This document shows positions 55,308 to 64,000 of a DNA stretch of 64,000 bases, one piece after another. Position 1 is the first letter of the stretch. Every line of letters starts with the position of its first letter. A program made the position numbers and the translations under genes. A model generated the notes under the pieces. The model was given only the letters and a program-made list of their open reading frames with translations. It did not search any database and was not told the origin of the DNA. Location: the NCBI RefSeq assembly GCF_028747785.1, contig NZ_CP118158.1, positions 1,116,001 to 1,180,000 of the forward strand, in the 5' to 3' direction. This DNA is from Halosimplex aquaticum (GTDB lineage: Archaea > Halobacteriota > Halobacteria > Halobacteriales > Haloarculaceae).

Positions 55308-56597
55308 CTACTTCGAGACGTTCGCGCCGAGTTCGGCGAGCGTGTCGAAAAAGCCCGGGAACGACACGTCGACGTCCTCGGCCTCGGTGATCGTCGTCTC
55401 GCCGTCGGCGACGAGGCCGGCGACGGCCAGCGACATGATGATACGGTGGTCGTCGCGACCGGGGAGGGTCGCGCCGCGCAGGTTCGTCTCGCCGCCGCGG
55501 ATGGACAGTCGGTCCTGCTCCTCGACGACGGCGGCGCCCATCTCCGTGAGCGACTCGGCCATGACGCTCACGCGGTCGGTCTCCTTGTAGCGGACGTGTT
55601 CGCAGTCGACGATCGAGGTAGTGCCGTCGGCCGCCGCGCCGAGGACGGCGATGGTCGGCAGGAGGTCCGGCGTGTCGGCGACGCTGACTTCGACGCCCGT
55701 CAGGTCGGACTGGCTGACGGTGATCTCGCCGGCCTCCCGGTCCCACTCGATGTCGGCGCCCATCCGCTCCAGCACGTCGACGATGGCCGAGTCGCCCTGC
55801 GCGCTCGGGTAGGCGCCCTCGACGACGAGGCCGTCGGGGGCCGCGAGCGCGCCCGCGGCGAGGAGATACGACATCGAGGAGAAGTCGCCGGGGACGTGGT
55901 ACTCGCCGCCCTCGGGCGCGTAGGACTGGCCGCCCTCGACGCGGTACCCGCCGTCGATTTCTTCGGCCTCGACGCCGAACGCCTCCAGCACCTCGACGGT
56001 GATGTCGACGTACGGCGCGGACTTGAGTTCCGTTTCGAGGTCGACCGCGATCCCGTCGTCGGAGACCGCGCCGGCCATCAGGAGCGCGGTGACGAACTGC
56101 GAGGACACGTCGCCGGGGATCGACGCCGTGCCGCCGTCGACGGGGCCGCCGACGACCAGCGGCGCCTGCCCGTTGCCCCGGGTGCTCTCGGCTCGTCCGC
56201 CGAGTTGCTCGATGGCGTCAAGGAGCGGTCCCTGCGGGCGCGAGCGCAGCGACCCGTCGCCGGTGAGGACCGTCAGGCCGTCGGCGAGGGCGGCCGTGGC
56301 AGTGGTGAGCCGCATCGTCGTCCCGCTGTTGGCGCAGTCGATCACGTCGGCGGGCACGTCGGGGCGGCCGTCGAAGCCCTCGACGGTGAGCGTGCTCCGG
56401 TCCTCGGAGAGGTCGGTCTCGCCGCCGTAGGCCTCGACGGCGCGTCGGGTCGCTTGCGTGTCGGCGCTGACGAGCGGGTCGTGGACCGTCGCCTCGCTCC
56501 CGTAGCCCGCCGCGAGTATCGCCCGATGCGTGTAACTCTTCGACGGCGGAGCGCGCGCCCGACCCCGCAGCGTCGACCGCTCGATGGTCGCGTCCAT
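55308..56597 (-). CDS. aroA: 3-Phosphoshikimate 1-carboxyvinyltransferase (EPSP synthase)
   Basis: A 429-residue enzyme of the shikimate pathway that adds enolpyruvate to shikimate 3-phosphate. Signatures are [19 protein letters not shown] with the substrate-binding Lys-Ser, then [10 protein letters not shown] near residue 87, [26 protein letters not shown], and [15 protein letters not shown] with [13 protein letters not shown] near the C-terminus. The two-lobed inside-out barrel is complete. It is divergent from an M24 peptidase. Confidence 0.97.
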   Translation of the reverse strand: MDATIERSTLRGRARAPPSKSYTHRAILAAGYGSEATVHDPLVSADTQATRRAVEAYGGETDLSEDRSTLTVEGFDGRPDVPADVIDCANSGTTMRLTTATAALADGLTVLTGDGSLRSRPQGPLLDAIEQLGGRAESTRGNGQAPLVVGGPVDGGTASIPGDVSSQFVTALLMAGAVSDDGIAVDLETELKSAPYVDITVEVLEAFGVEAEEIDGGYRVEGGQSYAPEGGEYHVPGDFSSMSYLLAAGALAAPDGLVVEGAYPSAQGDSAIVDVLERMGADIEWDREAGEITVSQSDLTGVEVSVADTPDLLPTIAVLGAAADGTTSIVDCEHVRYKETDRVSVMAESLTEMGAAVVEEQDRLSIRGGETNLRGATLPGRDDHRIIMSLAVAGLVADGETTITEAEDVDVSFPGFFDTLAELGANVSK

Positions 56598-56740
56598 GTG
56601 CGGCCCGACGCGGCGGTCAGGTATGTCAGTACCGGACGCGGCAGCGGCGACGCCACCACTCCGACCCCGCCGACACCGGGGGGCATCGTTCGCGTTGCGT
56701 TCGATTCGCCGCCGGCGCAGACCGGCCGGCCGAGGGCTAT

Positions 56741-56750
56741 CATATTTAGT
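56741..56750 (+). promoter_or_regulatory. TATA-like box of the M24 peptidase gene
   Basis: CATATTTAGT is centred about 27 bases before the ATG at 56773. Confidence 0.6.
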
Positions 56751-56772
56751 CGGGGCGCTTGTGAACGCCAGT

Positions 56773-57945
56773 ATGGATCCGGACCTCTCGGACTTGGACG
56801 CGTTTCTGGACGAACAGGACCTCGACGGCTACCTCGTCGACGCCGACTCGACGGACTCGAACCAGTACTACCTCTCGGGGTTCGACGCGCCTGATCCCTT
56901 CGTCACCCTCTACGACGGCGAGGTCCGCCTCCTCTTCCACCGGAGCCTGGAGTACGGCCGCGCCCGGCGCGAGGCCCGGGCCGCCACCGTCGAGCGCTCG
57001 ATCGACTACGGCTACGGCGAGTACAGCGAGGAGTACGACCCTCACGAGGCCTCCTACCGCGTCCTCGCCGACTTCCTCGACGCGTACGACGTGGACTCCG
57101 TCGCCGTGCCGCCGCGGTTCCCCGTCCACACGGCCGACGGCCTGCGCGACCTCGGCGTGAGCGTCACGGCCGATCGGGATGAAACCGTCTCGGCCATCCG
57201 CGCGGTCAAAACCGACGAGGAGATCGACCACGTCCGCGAGGCCCAGAAGGCGAACGAGGCCGCGATGCACGCCGCCGAGGACCTGATCGCGAACGCGGAC
57301 GTTCGGGACGGAACGCTGTATCACGAGGGCGAACCGCTGACGAGCGAGGCCGTCAAGACCGAGATCGAGGTGACGCTGCTGCGCCACGGCTGCGCGCTCG
57401 ACGAGACCATCGTCGCCTGCGGCGCGGACGCCGCCGACCCCCACGAGCGCGGCAGCGGCCCGCTCGCCGCGGACGAGCCCGTCATCGTCGACATCTTCCC
57501 GCAGAACAAGGCCACGAAGTACCACGCGGACATGACCCGGACCTTCTGCAAGGGCGAGCCCACGGAGACCGTCCGCGAGTGGTACGACCTGACCGAGGAG
57601 GCCTACCGCGCGGCGCTAGACGCGGTCGAACCGGGCGCGACCGGCGCCGACGTGCACGACGCCGCTTGCGACGTGTACGAGGAGGCCGGCGAGCCGACGC
57701 TCCGCAGCGACGAGGCCGCCGAGACGGGGTTCATCCACTCCACGGGCCACGGCGTCGGCCTCGACGTCCACGAGGGTCCGAGCCTCGCGCCCAGCGGCGG
57801 TGAACTCGAACCGGGCCACGTCATCACCATCGAGCCCGGCCTGTACGACCCCGCCGTCGGCGGCGTCCGCATCGAAGACCTGGTGGTCGTCACCGAGGGC
57901 GGCTACGAGAACCTCACCGACTACCCGGTCGAACTCACGCTCTGA
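56773..57945 (+). CDS. M24-family aminopeptidase (Xaa-Pro dipeptidase type)
   Basis: A 390-residue metallopeptidase. The N-terminal creatinase-like domain (1-130) has [18 protein letters not shown]. The pita-bread catalytic domain has the five metal ligands: Asp in VIVDIFPQN, Asp in [10 protein letters not shown], His in [14 protein letters not shown], Glu in ITIEPGLYD and Glu in [11 protein letters not shown]. It should cleave X-Pro bonds or dipeptides in the cytoplasm. The ATG at 56773 is supported by the TATA-like box. Confidence 0.94.
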   Translation: MDPDLSDLDAFLDEQDLDGYLVDADSTDSNQYYLSGFDAPDPFVTLYDGEVRLLFHRSLEYGRARREARAATVERSIDYGYGEYSEEYDPHEASYRVLADFLDAYDVDSVAVPPRFPVHTADGLRDLGVSVTADRDETVSAIRAVKTDEEIDHVREAQKANEAAMHAAEDLIANADVRDGTLYHEGEPLTSEAVKTEIEVTLLRHGCALDETIVACGADAADPHERGSGPLAADEPVIVDIFPQNKATKYHADMTRTFCKGEPTETVREWYDLTEEAYRAALDAVEPGATGADVHDAACDVYEEAGEPTLRSDEAAETGFIHSTGHGVGLDVHEGPSLAPSGGELEPGHVITIEPGLYDPAVGGVRIEDLVVVTEGGYENLTDYPVELTL

Positions 57946-57958
57946 GGCCGAGCCCCCG

Positions 57959-58384
57959 TTACGCCGTCCGGCCCGCGTATCGGTGGAACGCGACCTGGCT
58001 GGCGACGCCGGCGAAGAGGAGTCCGACGACGGTGCCGGCGCCGACCGCGACCGTCTGGGTCGCGGCGAGCGCGGTCGCGAGCGCCACGACGCCGGTCGCG
58101 ACGACGGCCGTGGCGAGCGAGAGCGCCAGTCCGACCTTCGCGGCGGTCCCGTAGTCGACCTCGATCCGCAGGCCGCGCCAGTACCCGAAGGTGGGGCCGA
58201 CGGCGCTCGCGAACCAGACCGCGTAGAGCGCTCCGGGTTCGACGAGGACCGCCGCGGCGAGGCCGGCGGGGAGCGCGACGGCGACGGCGACGAGCGCGAC
58301 CACCGTGTCGGAGGAGAACAGCTCTTCCTTCCAGCGGCGGACGAGGTCTGCACGGAGCGAATCGGATTGATCGCTGGAGGGCAT
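57959..58384 (-). CDS. Hypothetical membrane protein
   Basis: A 141-residue protein with a charged N-terminus (SSDQSDSLRADLVRRWKEEL) and about four hydrophobic segments spread from residue 27 to 135. I do not recognise a family. It converges on the M24 peptidase and is divergent from the ribbon-helix-helix gene. Confidence 0.65.
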   Translation of the reverse strand: MPSSDQSDSLRADLVRRWKEELFSSDTVVALVAVAVALPAGLAAAVLVEPGALYAVWFASAVGPTFGYWRGLRIEVDYGTAAKVGLALSLATAVVATGVVALATALAATQTVAVGAGTVVGLLFAGVASQVAFHRYAGRTA

Positions 58385-58528
58385 TATCCGCCAGTACGCT
58401 GGTCCACCTCGTAGCTCTTGTGTCCCGCGTGACACGCGAACGCGGCGGGCGACTACCCAACGGAACCGGCGACTTCACGTCCGCCCGCAGCCACAACGAC
58501 TAACCGCGGCCACACCTATCCCGTGGGT

Positions 58529-58738
58529 ATGACCGACTACACCACCGTCTCGATCCCCAAGGACCTCGCCGACCGCGTCGAGGAGACCATCGAGGGGACG
58601 AGCTTCTCCAGCACGAGCGACCTCGTCCGCTTTCTCCTCCGCAGCATCGTCATCCAGCGCGAACAGCAGGGCGAACTCACCGAGGCGGAGTTCTCGGAGA
58701 TCGCCGACCAGCTCGAGGACCTGGGCTATCTCGACTGA
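58529..58738 (+). CDS. Ribbon-helix-helix (CopG/Arc-type) regulator
   Basis: A 69-residue protein. The strand TTVSIPKDLADRVEETIEG leads into a helix and SSTSDLVRFLLRSIV, the ribbon-helix-helix DNA-binding pattern found in haloarchaeal CopG-like proteins. The second half is an acidic helix (LTEAEFSEIADQLEDLGYLD). An in-frame GTG two codons upstream is an alternative start. No toxin gene is adjacent, so it is not an obvious antitoxin. Confidence 0.82.
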   Translation: MTDYTTVSIPKDLADRVEETIEGTSFSSTSDLVRFLLRSIVIQREQQGELTEAEFSEIADQLEDLGYLD

Positions 58739-58772
58739 CGGCCGCTGACCGGCCGCGTTCCTGCGGTCGGGC

Positions 58773-59183
58773 TCACTCGGGGAACTCCTCGGGCGGTTCG
58801 ACGTCGAGCAGTTCGAGCGGCTGTTCCTGGCCGCGCCGGTCGAAGACGGCGATCGACTCCTCGTCCCAGGGCGGCACGGCGACGAAGATGAACTGGTGGA
58901 AGTCGTCGCGCTGGCGGACGCGCAACTCGCCGTTGGGGTGAGAGACGAACCGCCCCTGCGTCTGGCCGGCCGGCGTCCCCAGGTCGACCCCGAAGACGAA
59001 GTTGACCGACCCCGCGGAGTCCGGGTAGTAGAAGTGAGTGAAAACCGGCGTCTCCGGGGGGAGTCCGACGCCGGGCAGCTCTGCGGCCGTCGTCACCGAG
59101 AGCGAGATGGTCACGGGGTCGGGGTCGGACTCCCTGGCGAAGCGGAGGCACGACTCGACCAGTCCGCGCGTCGCGTACACCAC
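58773..59183 (-). CDS. Hypothetical haloarchaeal protein
   Basis: A 136-residue protein with mostly beta structure: VTISLSVTTAAELPGVG, VFTHFYYPDSAGSVNFVFGV, ELRVRQRDDFHQFIFVAVPP. There is no membrane segment or metal motif. I do not recognise a named family. It lies downstream of the MBL-like gene in the same direction (57 bases) and may share its transcript. Confidence 0.6.
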   Translation of the reverse strand: MVYATRGLVESCLRFARESDPDPVTISLSVTTAAELPGVGLPPETPVFTHFYYPDSAGSVNFVFGVDLGTPAGQTQGRFVSHPNGELRVRQRDDFHQFIFVAVPPWDEESIAVFDRRGQEQPLELLDVEPPEEFPE

Positions 59184-59240
59184 ACTGCGGTCTTTCGAGG
59201 GAATCGGGAAAACTCCGTCGCTCGATCGAACCCCGGTCGA

Positions 59241-59918
59241 TTACAGGACGAACTCCCGGACGGTCTCGGCGTAGAGCCGCGGCGCCCGCCAGCGAGCGCT
59301 GTCGAGCGCTTCGGCCAGCGCCCCGGCGGCGTCGTCGAACACGCCGTGGCCGTGGCCGACGAGGATCCGTTCGGGCGCGAACCGGCCGAGCGACCGCGGC
59401 GGCGTCAGGCGCAGCGCGGGGTGGACGCCCAGTCGCTCCATGCCCGCCCGGAAGAACGACCCCGTCCCGACCGCCTCCGCGACGACCATCGTCTTCGAAT
59501 TCTCGTCGTAGAGGAACCCCTCCTTCCAGAACGGGTTGTCGACGAGCCTGTGCAGGTCGTAGTCGGACTCGGGGAGTCGCCGGCGGATCGGTTCGACAGG
59601 CGCGTCGACCTCCGCGGCGACGTCGTCCATCCACTCGGGGACGAAGACGGGCACGTCGTGTCGCCGGGCGATGGCCGCCGAGTCGCGCGTGTGGCGGTCG
59701 AGGAGGACGACGGCGCCGCGGACCGTCCCGAGGTCGGCCAGTCGCTCGTCGAGGCCGGCGGCGTCGACGGGGTCGACGAGCCACACGTCTTCGCCGTCGA
59801 CGAGCGCGTGACTGGCCCGCTGCATCCTCTCGTCGGGGTGGGCGATCCAGCCCGTCCCGCCGTCCCACTCGTCGATCTCCCGCCACGACGACGCCCTCCC
59901 GGTGGCTTTCATCGGCAT
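59241..59918 (-). CDS. MBL-like protein of unknown function
   Basis: A 225-residue protein that resembles the metallo-beta-lactamase fold in strand order (DVWLVDPVDAAGLDERLADL, GAVVLLDRHTRDSAAIARRH, TMVVAEAVGTGSFFRAGMER, RILVGHGHGVFDD). The usual HxHxDH motif is reduced to DRHTRDSA and the late VGHGHGV is kept, so the metal site is incomplete or changed. It may be non-catalytic or use another mechanism. The ATG at 59918 is taken as start; one at 59912 is equally possible. Confidence 0.7.
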   Translation of the reverse strand: MPMKATGRASSWREIDEWDGGTGWIAHPDERMQRASHALVDGEDVWLVDPVDAAGLDERLADLGTVRGAVVLLDRHTRDSAAIARRHDVPVFVPEWMDDVAAEVDAPVEPIRRRLPESDYDLHRLVDNPFWKEGFLYDENSKTMVVAEAVGTGSFFRAGMERLGVHPALRLTPPRSLGRFAPERILVGHGHGVFDDAAGALAEALDSARWRAPRLYAETVREFVL

Positions 59919-60008
59919 AGATCGGCGTTGGGGCGCCGGACACATAAGCGGCGAGCCGGGCCGTTCCGCGACCGCACAACCGCTTCCGCGGCGGCGGACT
60001 CCGCCCGC

Positions 60009-60314
60009 TCAGTCCAGCCGACTGGTGTCGATGCTGACGCCCGGGGGCGTCACGACCAGAAAGCCCCGGAAGTGCATGAGTTCGCCGTCGGCGTCGCGGA
60101 CGTCGCGGGCGAACCCGGAGGCGAGTTCGTTCACGTCCCCCTCGACCGAGAGGACGAGCGTCTGCCCGTCCTCGATCGCCGCGAGCCACTCCTCCTCCGG
60201 CGTCGACCCGTCGAGCACGCCGAGGACGACCCGTCCGCCGCTGTCGTCGTCGCCGTCTTCCTCCTCGGTCAGTTCCTCCTCGACCGTCTGGAGGTCGAGG
60301 TCGATCTCGCTCAT
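60009..60314 (-). CDS. Haloarchaeal small acidic protein (DUF5779-like)
   Basis: A 101-residue acidic protein. A Glu/Asp-rich N-terminus is followed by GRVVLGVLDGSTPEEEWLAAIEDG, then VLSVEGDVNELASGFARDV and MHFRGFLVVTPPGVSIDTSRLD. I recognise it from memory as DUF5779, found in haloarchaea and of unknown function. It stands alone. Confidence 0.72.
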   Translation of the reverse strand: MSEIDLDLQTVEEELTEEEDGDDDSGGRVVLGVLDGSTPEEEWLAAIEDGQTLVLSVEGDVNELASGFARDVRDADGELMHFRGFLVVTPPGVSIDTSRLD

Positions 60315-60433
60315 ACCCCCATCTCAGCGTCGACCGAGAAAAAGGTGTGCGCCCGAGCGTGGTGACGTTCGGTCCGTGTGCGGATTTGACGGACCCCATT
60401 CTTCCACCCGCTTGTTCGGAAACCGCTGACGGG

Positions 60434-60628
60434 TTAGGTGTCTTCCGAACGGATTCCAGCGATAACCCCGTATAATCCGATCAGGAGTCCCAGTGCCATC
60501 CAAATTGTCATATTCCCGATCACGTCCCACTCCGCGAGAAGCCACGTGTCGGTCAATTCGTTGACTCCCGCAAACAACACCAAGAGTATCGCAAACAGTT
60601 CGACGAGAATGGCCTCCTCGACATCCAT
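60434..60628 (-). CDS. Small two-helix membrane protein in an AT-rich island
   Basis: A 64-residue protein with two hydrophobic segments (about 6-22 and 40-58) separated by ELTDTWLLAEWDV. It has a less acidic composition, and its codons are AT-richer than those of all its neighbours. This suggests recent acquisition or weak codon selection. I do not recognise a family. AT-rich sequence continues upstream to about 60700. Confidence 0.55.
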   Translation of the reverse strand: MDVEEAILVELFAILLVLFAGVNELTDTWLLAEWDVIGNMTIWMALGLLIGLYGVIAGIRSEDT

Positions 60629-60783
60629 ACGTTCGAATCAAAGAATTCGTCGAATAGTCTTTCGGAAGGTGCATCCCTCTGAATCACTATCAGTGAAACT
60701 CGCGCGACCGAGACGTGCGCTGCACCGAACGTGATTCCCGGGCGACCGCCGGACTCAAACCACTGTGGCGGCAATCCAGACGT

Positions 60784-61326
60784 ATGAGCGACACTGCGGA
60801 CTGGGCCGAACAGTTGCGAGCCAACAGGGCCGAGAAAGACGAGTTCTTCGCGGAGCACCCGCAGTCGCCGATCCCGCCGGGGGAGCGCGACGACTTCGAC
60901 GGCCTCGACTACTTCGAGCCCGACCCCGACTACCGCGTCGAGGCCACCGCGACCGTCCACGACGAGCCCGACCCCGTCGAGATGGAGACCAGCGACGGCC
61001 GGACCGTCCGCTACGAGCGCGTCGTCACCTTCTCGTTCGAGCTGGACGGCGAGTCGCGGGAGATCCACGGGTACAGACAGCGGCCGGAGGACGACTCGAT
61101 ATTCGTCCCGTTCCGCGACAAGACGACCGGCCAGCAGACCTACGACGGCGGCCGGTACATGGAACTGGAGCCGGACGGCGAACTCGCAGACGGCGACGAG
61201 GTGACGGTCGACTTCAACCTCGCCTACTCGCCCTTTTGCGCGTTCAGCGAGACGTTCGCCTGTCCGTACCCGCCCGAGGAGAACTGGCTGGACACCACCG
61301 TCACGGCCGGCGAGCGGTTCGAGTGA
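60784..61326 (+). CDS. DUF1684 protein
   Basis: A 180-residue protein of the DUF1684 family. The family pattern is clear: RAEKDEFFAEHPQSPIPP, FDGLDYFEPDPDYRVEA, FVPFRDKTTGQQTYDGGRYM and FNLAYSPFCAFSETFACPYPPEENW. These form a beta-rich domain with conserved Cys and Pro near the end. No activity is established. It precedes the first dioxygenase-like gene by about 75 bases on the same strand. Confidence 0.87.
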   Translation: MSDTADWAEQLRANRAEKDEFFAEHPQSPIPPGERDDFDGLDYFEPDPDYRVEATATVHDEPDPVEMETSDGRTVRYERVVTFSFELDGESREIHGYRQRPEDDSIFVPFRDKTTGQQTYDGGRYMELEPDGELADGDEVTVDFNLAYSPFCAFSETFACPYPPEENWLDTTVTAGERFE

Positions 61327-61399
61327 GCCCGGTCGCTGACTCGGCTGAACGCGGTCGGCCGCTCCCACGCTTTTCCCCGTGCGGTCCGTAGGTGAGCGA

Positions 61400-62359
61400 G
61401 TGCTCTCGGACGTCCTCGGCGTGCACCACGTGTCCGTCATCGCAGGCGACCCGACCGAGAACCGCCGGTTCTACGCCGACGTGCTCGGCCTCCGCTTTCT
61501 CCTCCGGACGGTGAACTTCGAGGAACCGTTCGTCTACCACCTCTACTACGGCGACGAGCGCGGGGCGCCCGGCTCGGTGCTCACCTTCTTCACCTATCCC
61601 CGCGAGGAACCGGGCCGGATCGGGAAGCCCGACATCACGACGACTGCACTCCGGGTCCCCGCGGGGTCGTTACCCTACTGGCGGGACCGCCTCGCCGACC
61701 ACGGGGTCGACTGCGGCCCGGTCGAGGAGCGGTTCGGCGAGTCGGTCCTCCCGTTTCGCGACCCCGACGGGACGCCGCTCGAACTCGTCGCCGTGGACGA
61801 CGCGACCACTCCGCCGACCGACCTCGACCGGGGCGAGACGCGGCCGTGGTCCGGCGGGGACGTTCGCGCCGACCGGGCGATCCGGGGAATCCGCGGCGTG
61901 TCGATGCGGTCGGCGGACCCCTACGTGACTGCGAGCCTGCTCGACACTTTCGGGTTCGAACTCGTCGCCGAGCGGGCGGACGCGGTCCGCTACCGGCTGC
62001 CGGGCGGCCGCGAGTCGGTCGTCGACCTGCCGACCGACGACGCGTCCTACGGCCGAGAGGGCCGCGGGTCGATCCACCACGTCGCCCTGAGCGTCGAGGA
62101 CTCGTCGCAGCTACGGGAGTGGCGCGACCTCCTGGTCGAGCGCGACCTGGACCCCTCGCGGGTGAAGGACCGCCACTTCTTCGAGTCGCTGTACGTCCGT
62201 GACGGCGCGGGGATCCTGTTCGAACTGGCCACCGAGCGACCGGGGCTCGGGGTCGCGGACCGCGAACCGGACCCCGCCGGGTCGCTCGTGTTACCGCCGT
62301 GGCTCGAAGCGGACCGTGAGATGATCACGGGGCAGCTTCCGCCGCTCGACGACGGGTGA
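61400..62359 (+). CDS. Ring-cleaving dioxygenase-like VOC protein (MhqO type), copy 1
   Basis: A 319-residue protein of the glyoxalase/vicinal-oxygen-chelate superfamily with two betaalphabetabetabeta modules. The metal ligands are His in GVHHVSVIAG, Glu in GTPLELVAV, His in SIHHVALSVED and Glu near GILFELATE. PPWLEADREMI at the C-terminus matches MhqO-type ring-cleaving dioxygenases, which open catechol or hydroquinone rings. The GTG at 61400 is preferred because AGGTGA lies 4 bases before it, an archaeal ribosome-binding match; a GTG at 61379 is possible. It converges on a second copy. Confidence 0.88.
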   Translation: MLSDVLGVHHVSVIAGDPTENRRFYADVLGLRFLLRTVNFEEPFVYHLYYGDERGAPGSVLTFFTYPREEPGRIGKPDITTTALRVPAGSLPYWRDRLADHGVDCGPVEERFGESVLPFRDPDGTPLELVAVDDATTPPTDLDRGETRPWSGGDVRADRAIRGIRGVSMRSADPYVTASLLDTFGFELVAERADAVRYRLPGGRESVVDLPTDDASYGREGRGSIHHVALSVEDSSQLREWRDLLVERDLDPSRVKDRHFFESLYVRDGAGILFELATERPGLGVADREPDPAGSLVLPPWLEADREMITGQLPPLDDG

Positions 62360-62384
62360 GTCGCTCCCCCGCCAGGCCGCCGGT

Positions 62385-63326
62385 TCAATCCGACCGCGGC
62401 GTGACGGTCAACTCCGGGAGGTTGGCCTCGATCTCCGCCCGTCGGTCTTCGAGCCACTCCGGGAGGACGAGGTGCTCCCCGAGTTCGTCGACGTCCTCGT
62501 CGACGGTGTAGCCGGGGCCCTTCGTCGCGAACTCGAAGAGGACGCCCCCCTCGGTGCGGGCGTAGATCGACTTGAACCACTTGCGGTCGATGATCTGGGT
62601 CGGCCGCAGCCCGCGCTCGACCAGGGCGTCGTGCCACTGGGCCTGTTCGGCGTCGGACACCTGGAAGGCGACGTGGTGGACGGTGCCCGCGCCGGGTTCG
62701 CCGCGGGGCGCCTCCGGGTCTTCGAGGAGGTCGACGACGTACCCCAGTTCGCCGTTCGCCTCGAACCGCTGTCTGCGGCGCTCGCTCCGCGTCGGCTGAA
62801 AGCCCATCGTCTTGAGCAGGCTGGCGGTCTGGCTGCACGTCGCGAGCGAGAGCGTGACGCCGAAGAAGCCCCGGATCGCGTACTCCGGGGGAACTGGTCC
62901 CTCAGGGGGGTCGCCGGCGGGCGCGTCGGCGCTCGCGACGAGTTCGAGGGGGAGCCCGTCGGGGTCGTGGAACCGGATCACGGTGTCGCCGTAGCGGTCG
63001 TGCGGTTCTTCCGCCTCGACGCCTTCCGATTCGAGCCTGTCGAGCCAGAAGTCGACGGACGCCCCCGGGACGAGGAACTGGACGGCCGCGACCTGCCCGG
63101 TCCCGACGCGGCCGGGGCTGGCGTCCGTGTAGGGGAAGAAGGTCATGCTCGTGCCCGGCGACCCGTCTCGGTCGCCGTAGAAGAGGTGGTAGACGGACAC
63201 GTCGTCCTGGTTGACGCTGCGCTTGATCAGTCGTAACCCGAGCGTCTCCGTGTAGAACTCGTAGTTGCGCCCCGGGTCGCTCGCGATCGCAGTCACGTGG
63301 TGGATTCCGGGAATGTCGGCTGGCAT
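62385..63326 (-). CDS. Ring-cleaving dioxygenase-like VOC protein (MhqO type), copy 2
   Basis: A 313-residue paralogue of the gene at 61400-62359, arranged tail to tail with it. Metal ligands are His in GIHHVTAIAS, Glu in GLPLELVAS, His in VHHVAFQVSD and Glu in GVLFEFATKGPG. The C-terminal LPEWLEDRRAEIEANLP is closer to bacterial MhqO than copy 1. An esterase-type gene follows upstream on the same strand (63421-), and the pairing of this dioxygenase with a carboxylesterase matches bacterial quinone-resistance clusters. Confidence 0.9.
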   Translation of the reverse strand: MPADIPGIHHVTAIASDPGRNYEFYTETLGLRLIKRSVNQDDVSVYHLFYGDRDGSPGTSMTFFPYTDASPGRVGTGQVAAVQFLVPGASVDFWLDRLESEGVEAEEPHDRYGDTVIRFHDPDGLPLELVASADAPAGDPPEGPVPPEYAIRGFFGVTLSLATCSQTASLLKTMGFQPTRSERRRQRFEANGELGYVVDLLEDPEAPRGEPGAGTVHHVAFQVSDAEQAQWHDALVERGLRPTQIIDRKWFKSIYARTEGGVLFEFATKGPGYTVDEDVDELGEHLVLPEWLEDRRAEIEANLPELTVTPRSD

Positions 63327-63420
63327 GATCCGACGGTAGGATTTCGACGCCGATAACCCCTTTGTCGACGCACTCAAACCCTCGATATCGGGCGTTACGG
63401 CTCGTCTGAAATCGCCTCGC

Positions 63421-63999
63421 TCACTCCGGCGAATCGCCGGCGAAACGACCCCCTGCGCCGCCGATCAGATCGGCGACCAGCACGTCGACGGCTGCGAGGT
63501 CACCGTCAGTGAATCCGTGGCCGTCCCCCTCGTGGATCCGTTCGGTCACGTCGCCGTCAAGCGCGGCGAACACCACCGCGGTCTCGCGCAGGCGCTCGAC
63601 CGGCACTCGGTCGTCGCCCTCGTGGCCGCAGACGAGCACCGGCGTCGCGTCGAGTGATCCGCCGTACTCGCCCACGTCCGGCCCCATCAGGCCGCCGCTG
63701 GACAGGACGACGCCGCCGCGGGGTCGCGGCGCGCGAGCGACGAACTCGCTCAGGACGCAGGCGCCCTGCGAGACGCCGAGGAGGAGCGTCCGATCCGCAG
63801 GGACGCCCGCGGCCGCGACCGTCTCGACGGCGTCGCCGACCGCGTCGAGCGCCGACGAGAAGCCGGGTTCGTTCGAGACGACCGGCGCGCGGAAGGACCC
63901 GGGGTACCAGCGGTTGCGGTGGGCCTGCGGCGCGACGAGCGCGAGGCCGTGGCGGTAGAACTCGTCGGCGAGCGCGACGATGCCCTCGGCGGTCCCGCC
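63421..63999 (-). CDS. Phospholipase/carboxylesterase-like alpha/beta-hydrolase (partial)
   Basis: The gene runs off the right edge; about 192 C-terminal residues are visible. The nucleophile Ser is in LLLGVSQGACVLSE, the Asp in GHEGDDRVPVER and the His in EGDGHGFTD, a complete catalytic triad of the PF02230-type esterases. The upstream part RHGLALVAPQAHRNRWYP is the usual oxyanion-side strand. It belongs beside the MhqO-type gene, from which it is separated by 94 bases on the same strand; bacterial MhqD shares this pairing. Confidence 0.85.
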   Translation of the reverse strand, partial: GGTAEGIVALADEFYRHGLALVAPQAHRNRWYPGSFRAPVVSNEPGFSSALDAVGDAVETVAAAGVPADRTLLLGVSQGACVLSEFVARAPRPRGGVVLSSGGLMGPDVGEYGGSLDATPVLVCGHEGDDRVPVERLRETAVVFAALDGDVTERIHEGDGHGFTDGDLAAVDVLVADLIGGAGGRFAGDSPE

Positions 64000-64000
64000 G

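Overview
The window is a chromosomal segment of an extremely halophilic archaeon (class Halobacteria). The evidence is a high GC content, strongly acidic proteins rich in Asp and Glu, twin-arginine and lipobox signals on exported proteins, archaeal-type threonyl-tRNA synthetase, split GMP synthase, several small families I know only from haloarchaea, and many apparently leaderless genes with a TATA-like box about 25-32 bases before the start codon. Carbohydrate enzymes (GH2, GH3, pectinesterase) fit a saccharolytic lineage such as the Haloarculaceae, but that placement is inference. I see no rRNA, tRNA, insertion sequence, integrase or CRISPR array.

Layout. 1-6.8 kb: tail of an unknown gene, a multi-pass membrane protein, manganese catalase followed closely by a Tat-exported PstS-like protein, then a leftward three-gene unit (CDP-alcohol phosphatidyltransferase, PHP-domain protein, VTT-domain membrane protein) and a GNAT acetyltransferase. 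6.9-12.1 kb: small haloarchaeal proteins and carB. 12.2-18.2 kb: GH2 glycosidase, SugE/Gdx exporter, CBS protein, arylsulfotransferase-like membrane protein. 18.2-23.6 kb: carA divergent from an Lrp/AsnC regulator, a second PHP protein, a lipid-kinase family protein, type 1 IPP isomerase and an aldehyde dehydrogenase. 23.7-29.5 kb: 7TM histidine kinase, zinc alcohol dehydrogenase, MoaB with a very long acidic and His-rich N-terminus, exported beta-propeller. 29.8-32.0 kb: siderophore-binding lipoprotein plus a small FAD protein under an iron-box-like palindrome. 32.3-41.1 kb: GH3 glycosidase behind an 18-bp palindrome, HD and MBL hydrolases, PQQ-propeller lipoprotein, then pyrG-guaA. 41.3-45 kb: alpha/beta hydrolase and a hybrid sensor kinase gene broken by two frameshifts. 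45-58 kb: PspA, thrS, UspA, a second PQQ lipoprotein, an unusual UDG-superfamily protein, aroC, a CPBP protease, pectinesterase, msrA, aroA and an M24 peptidase. 58-64 kb: RHH regulator, hypotheticals, and two ring-cleaving dioxygenase-like genes next to an esterase.

Themes. Pyrimidine synthesis (carA, carB, pyrG), GMP synthesis (guaA) and aromatic amino-acid synthesis (aroA, aroC) are all present but scattered. The best regulatory signal is a dyad of the form TACGR-N3-TCGWA. It occurs twice, 20 bp apart centre to centre, before carB, and once intact plus one matching half-site, again 20 bp apart, between carA and the divergent Lrp gene. This suggests that the separated car genes are controlled together by the neighbouring Lrp-family protein. 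Other strong signals are an iron-box-like palindrome, a TetR-type palindrome touching the GH3 start codon, a five-unit 17-bp tandem repeat upstream of pyrG, and the doubly frameshifted kinase.
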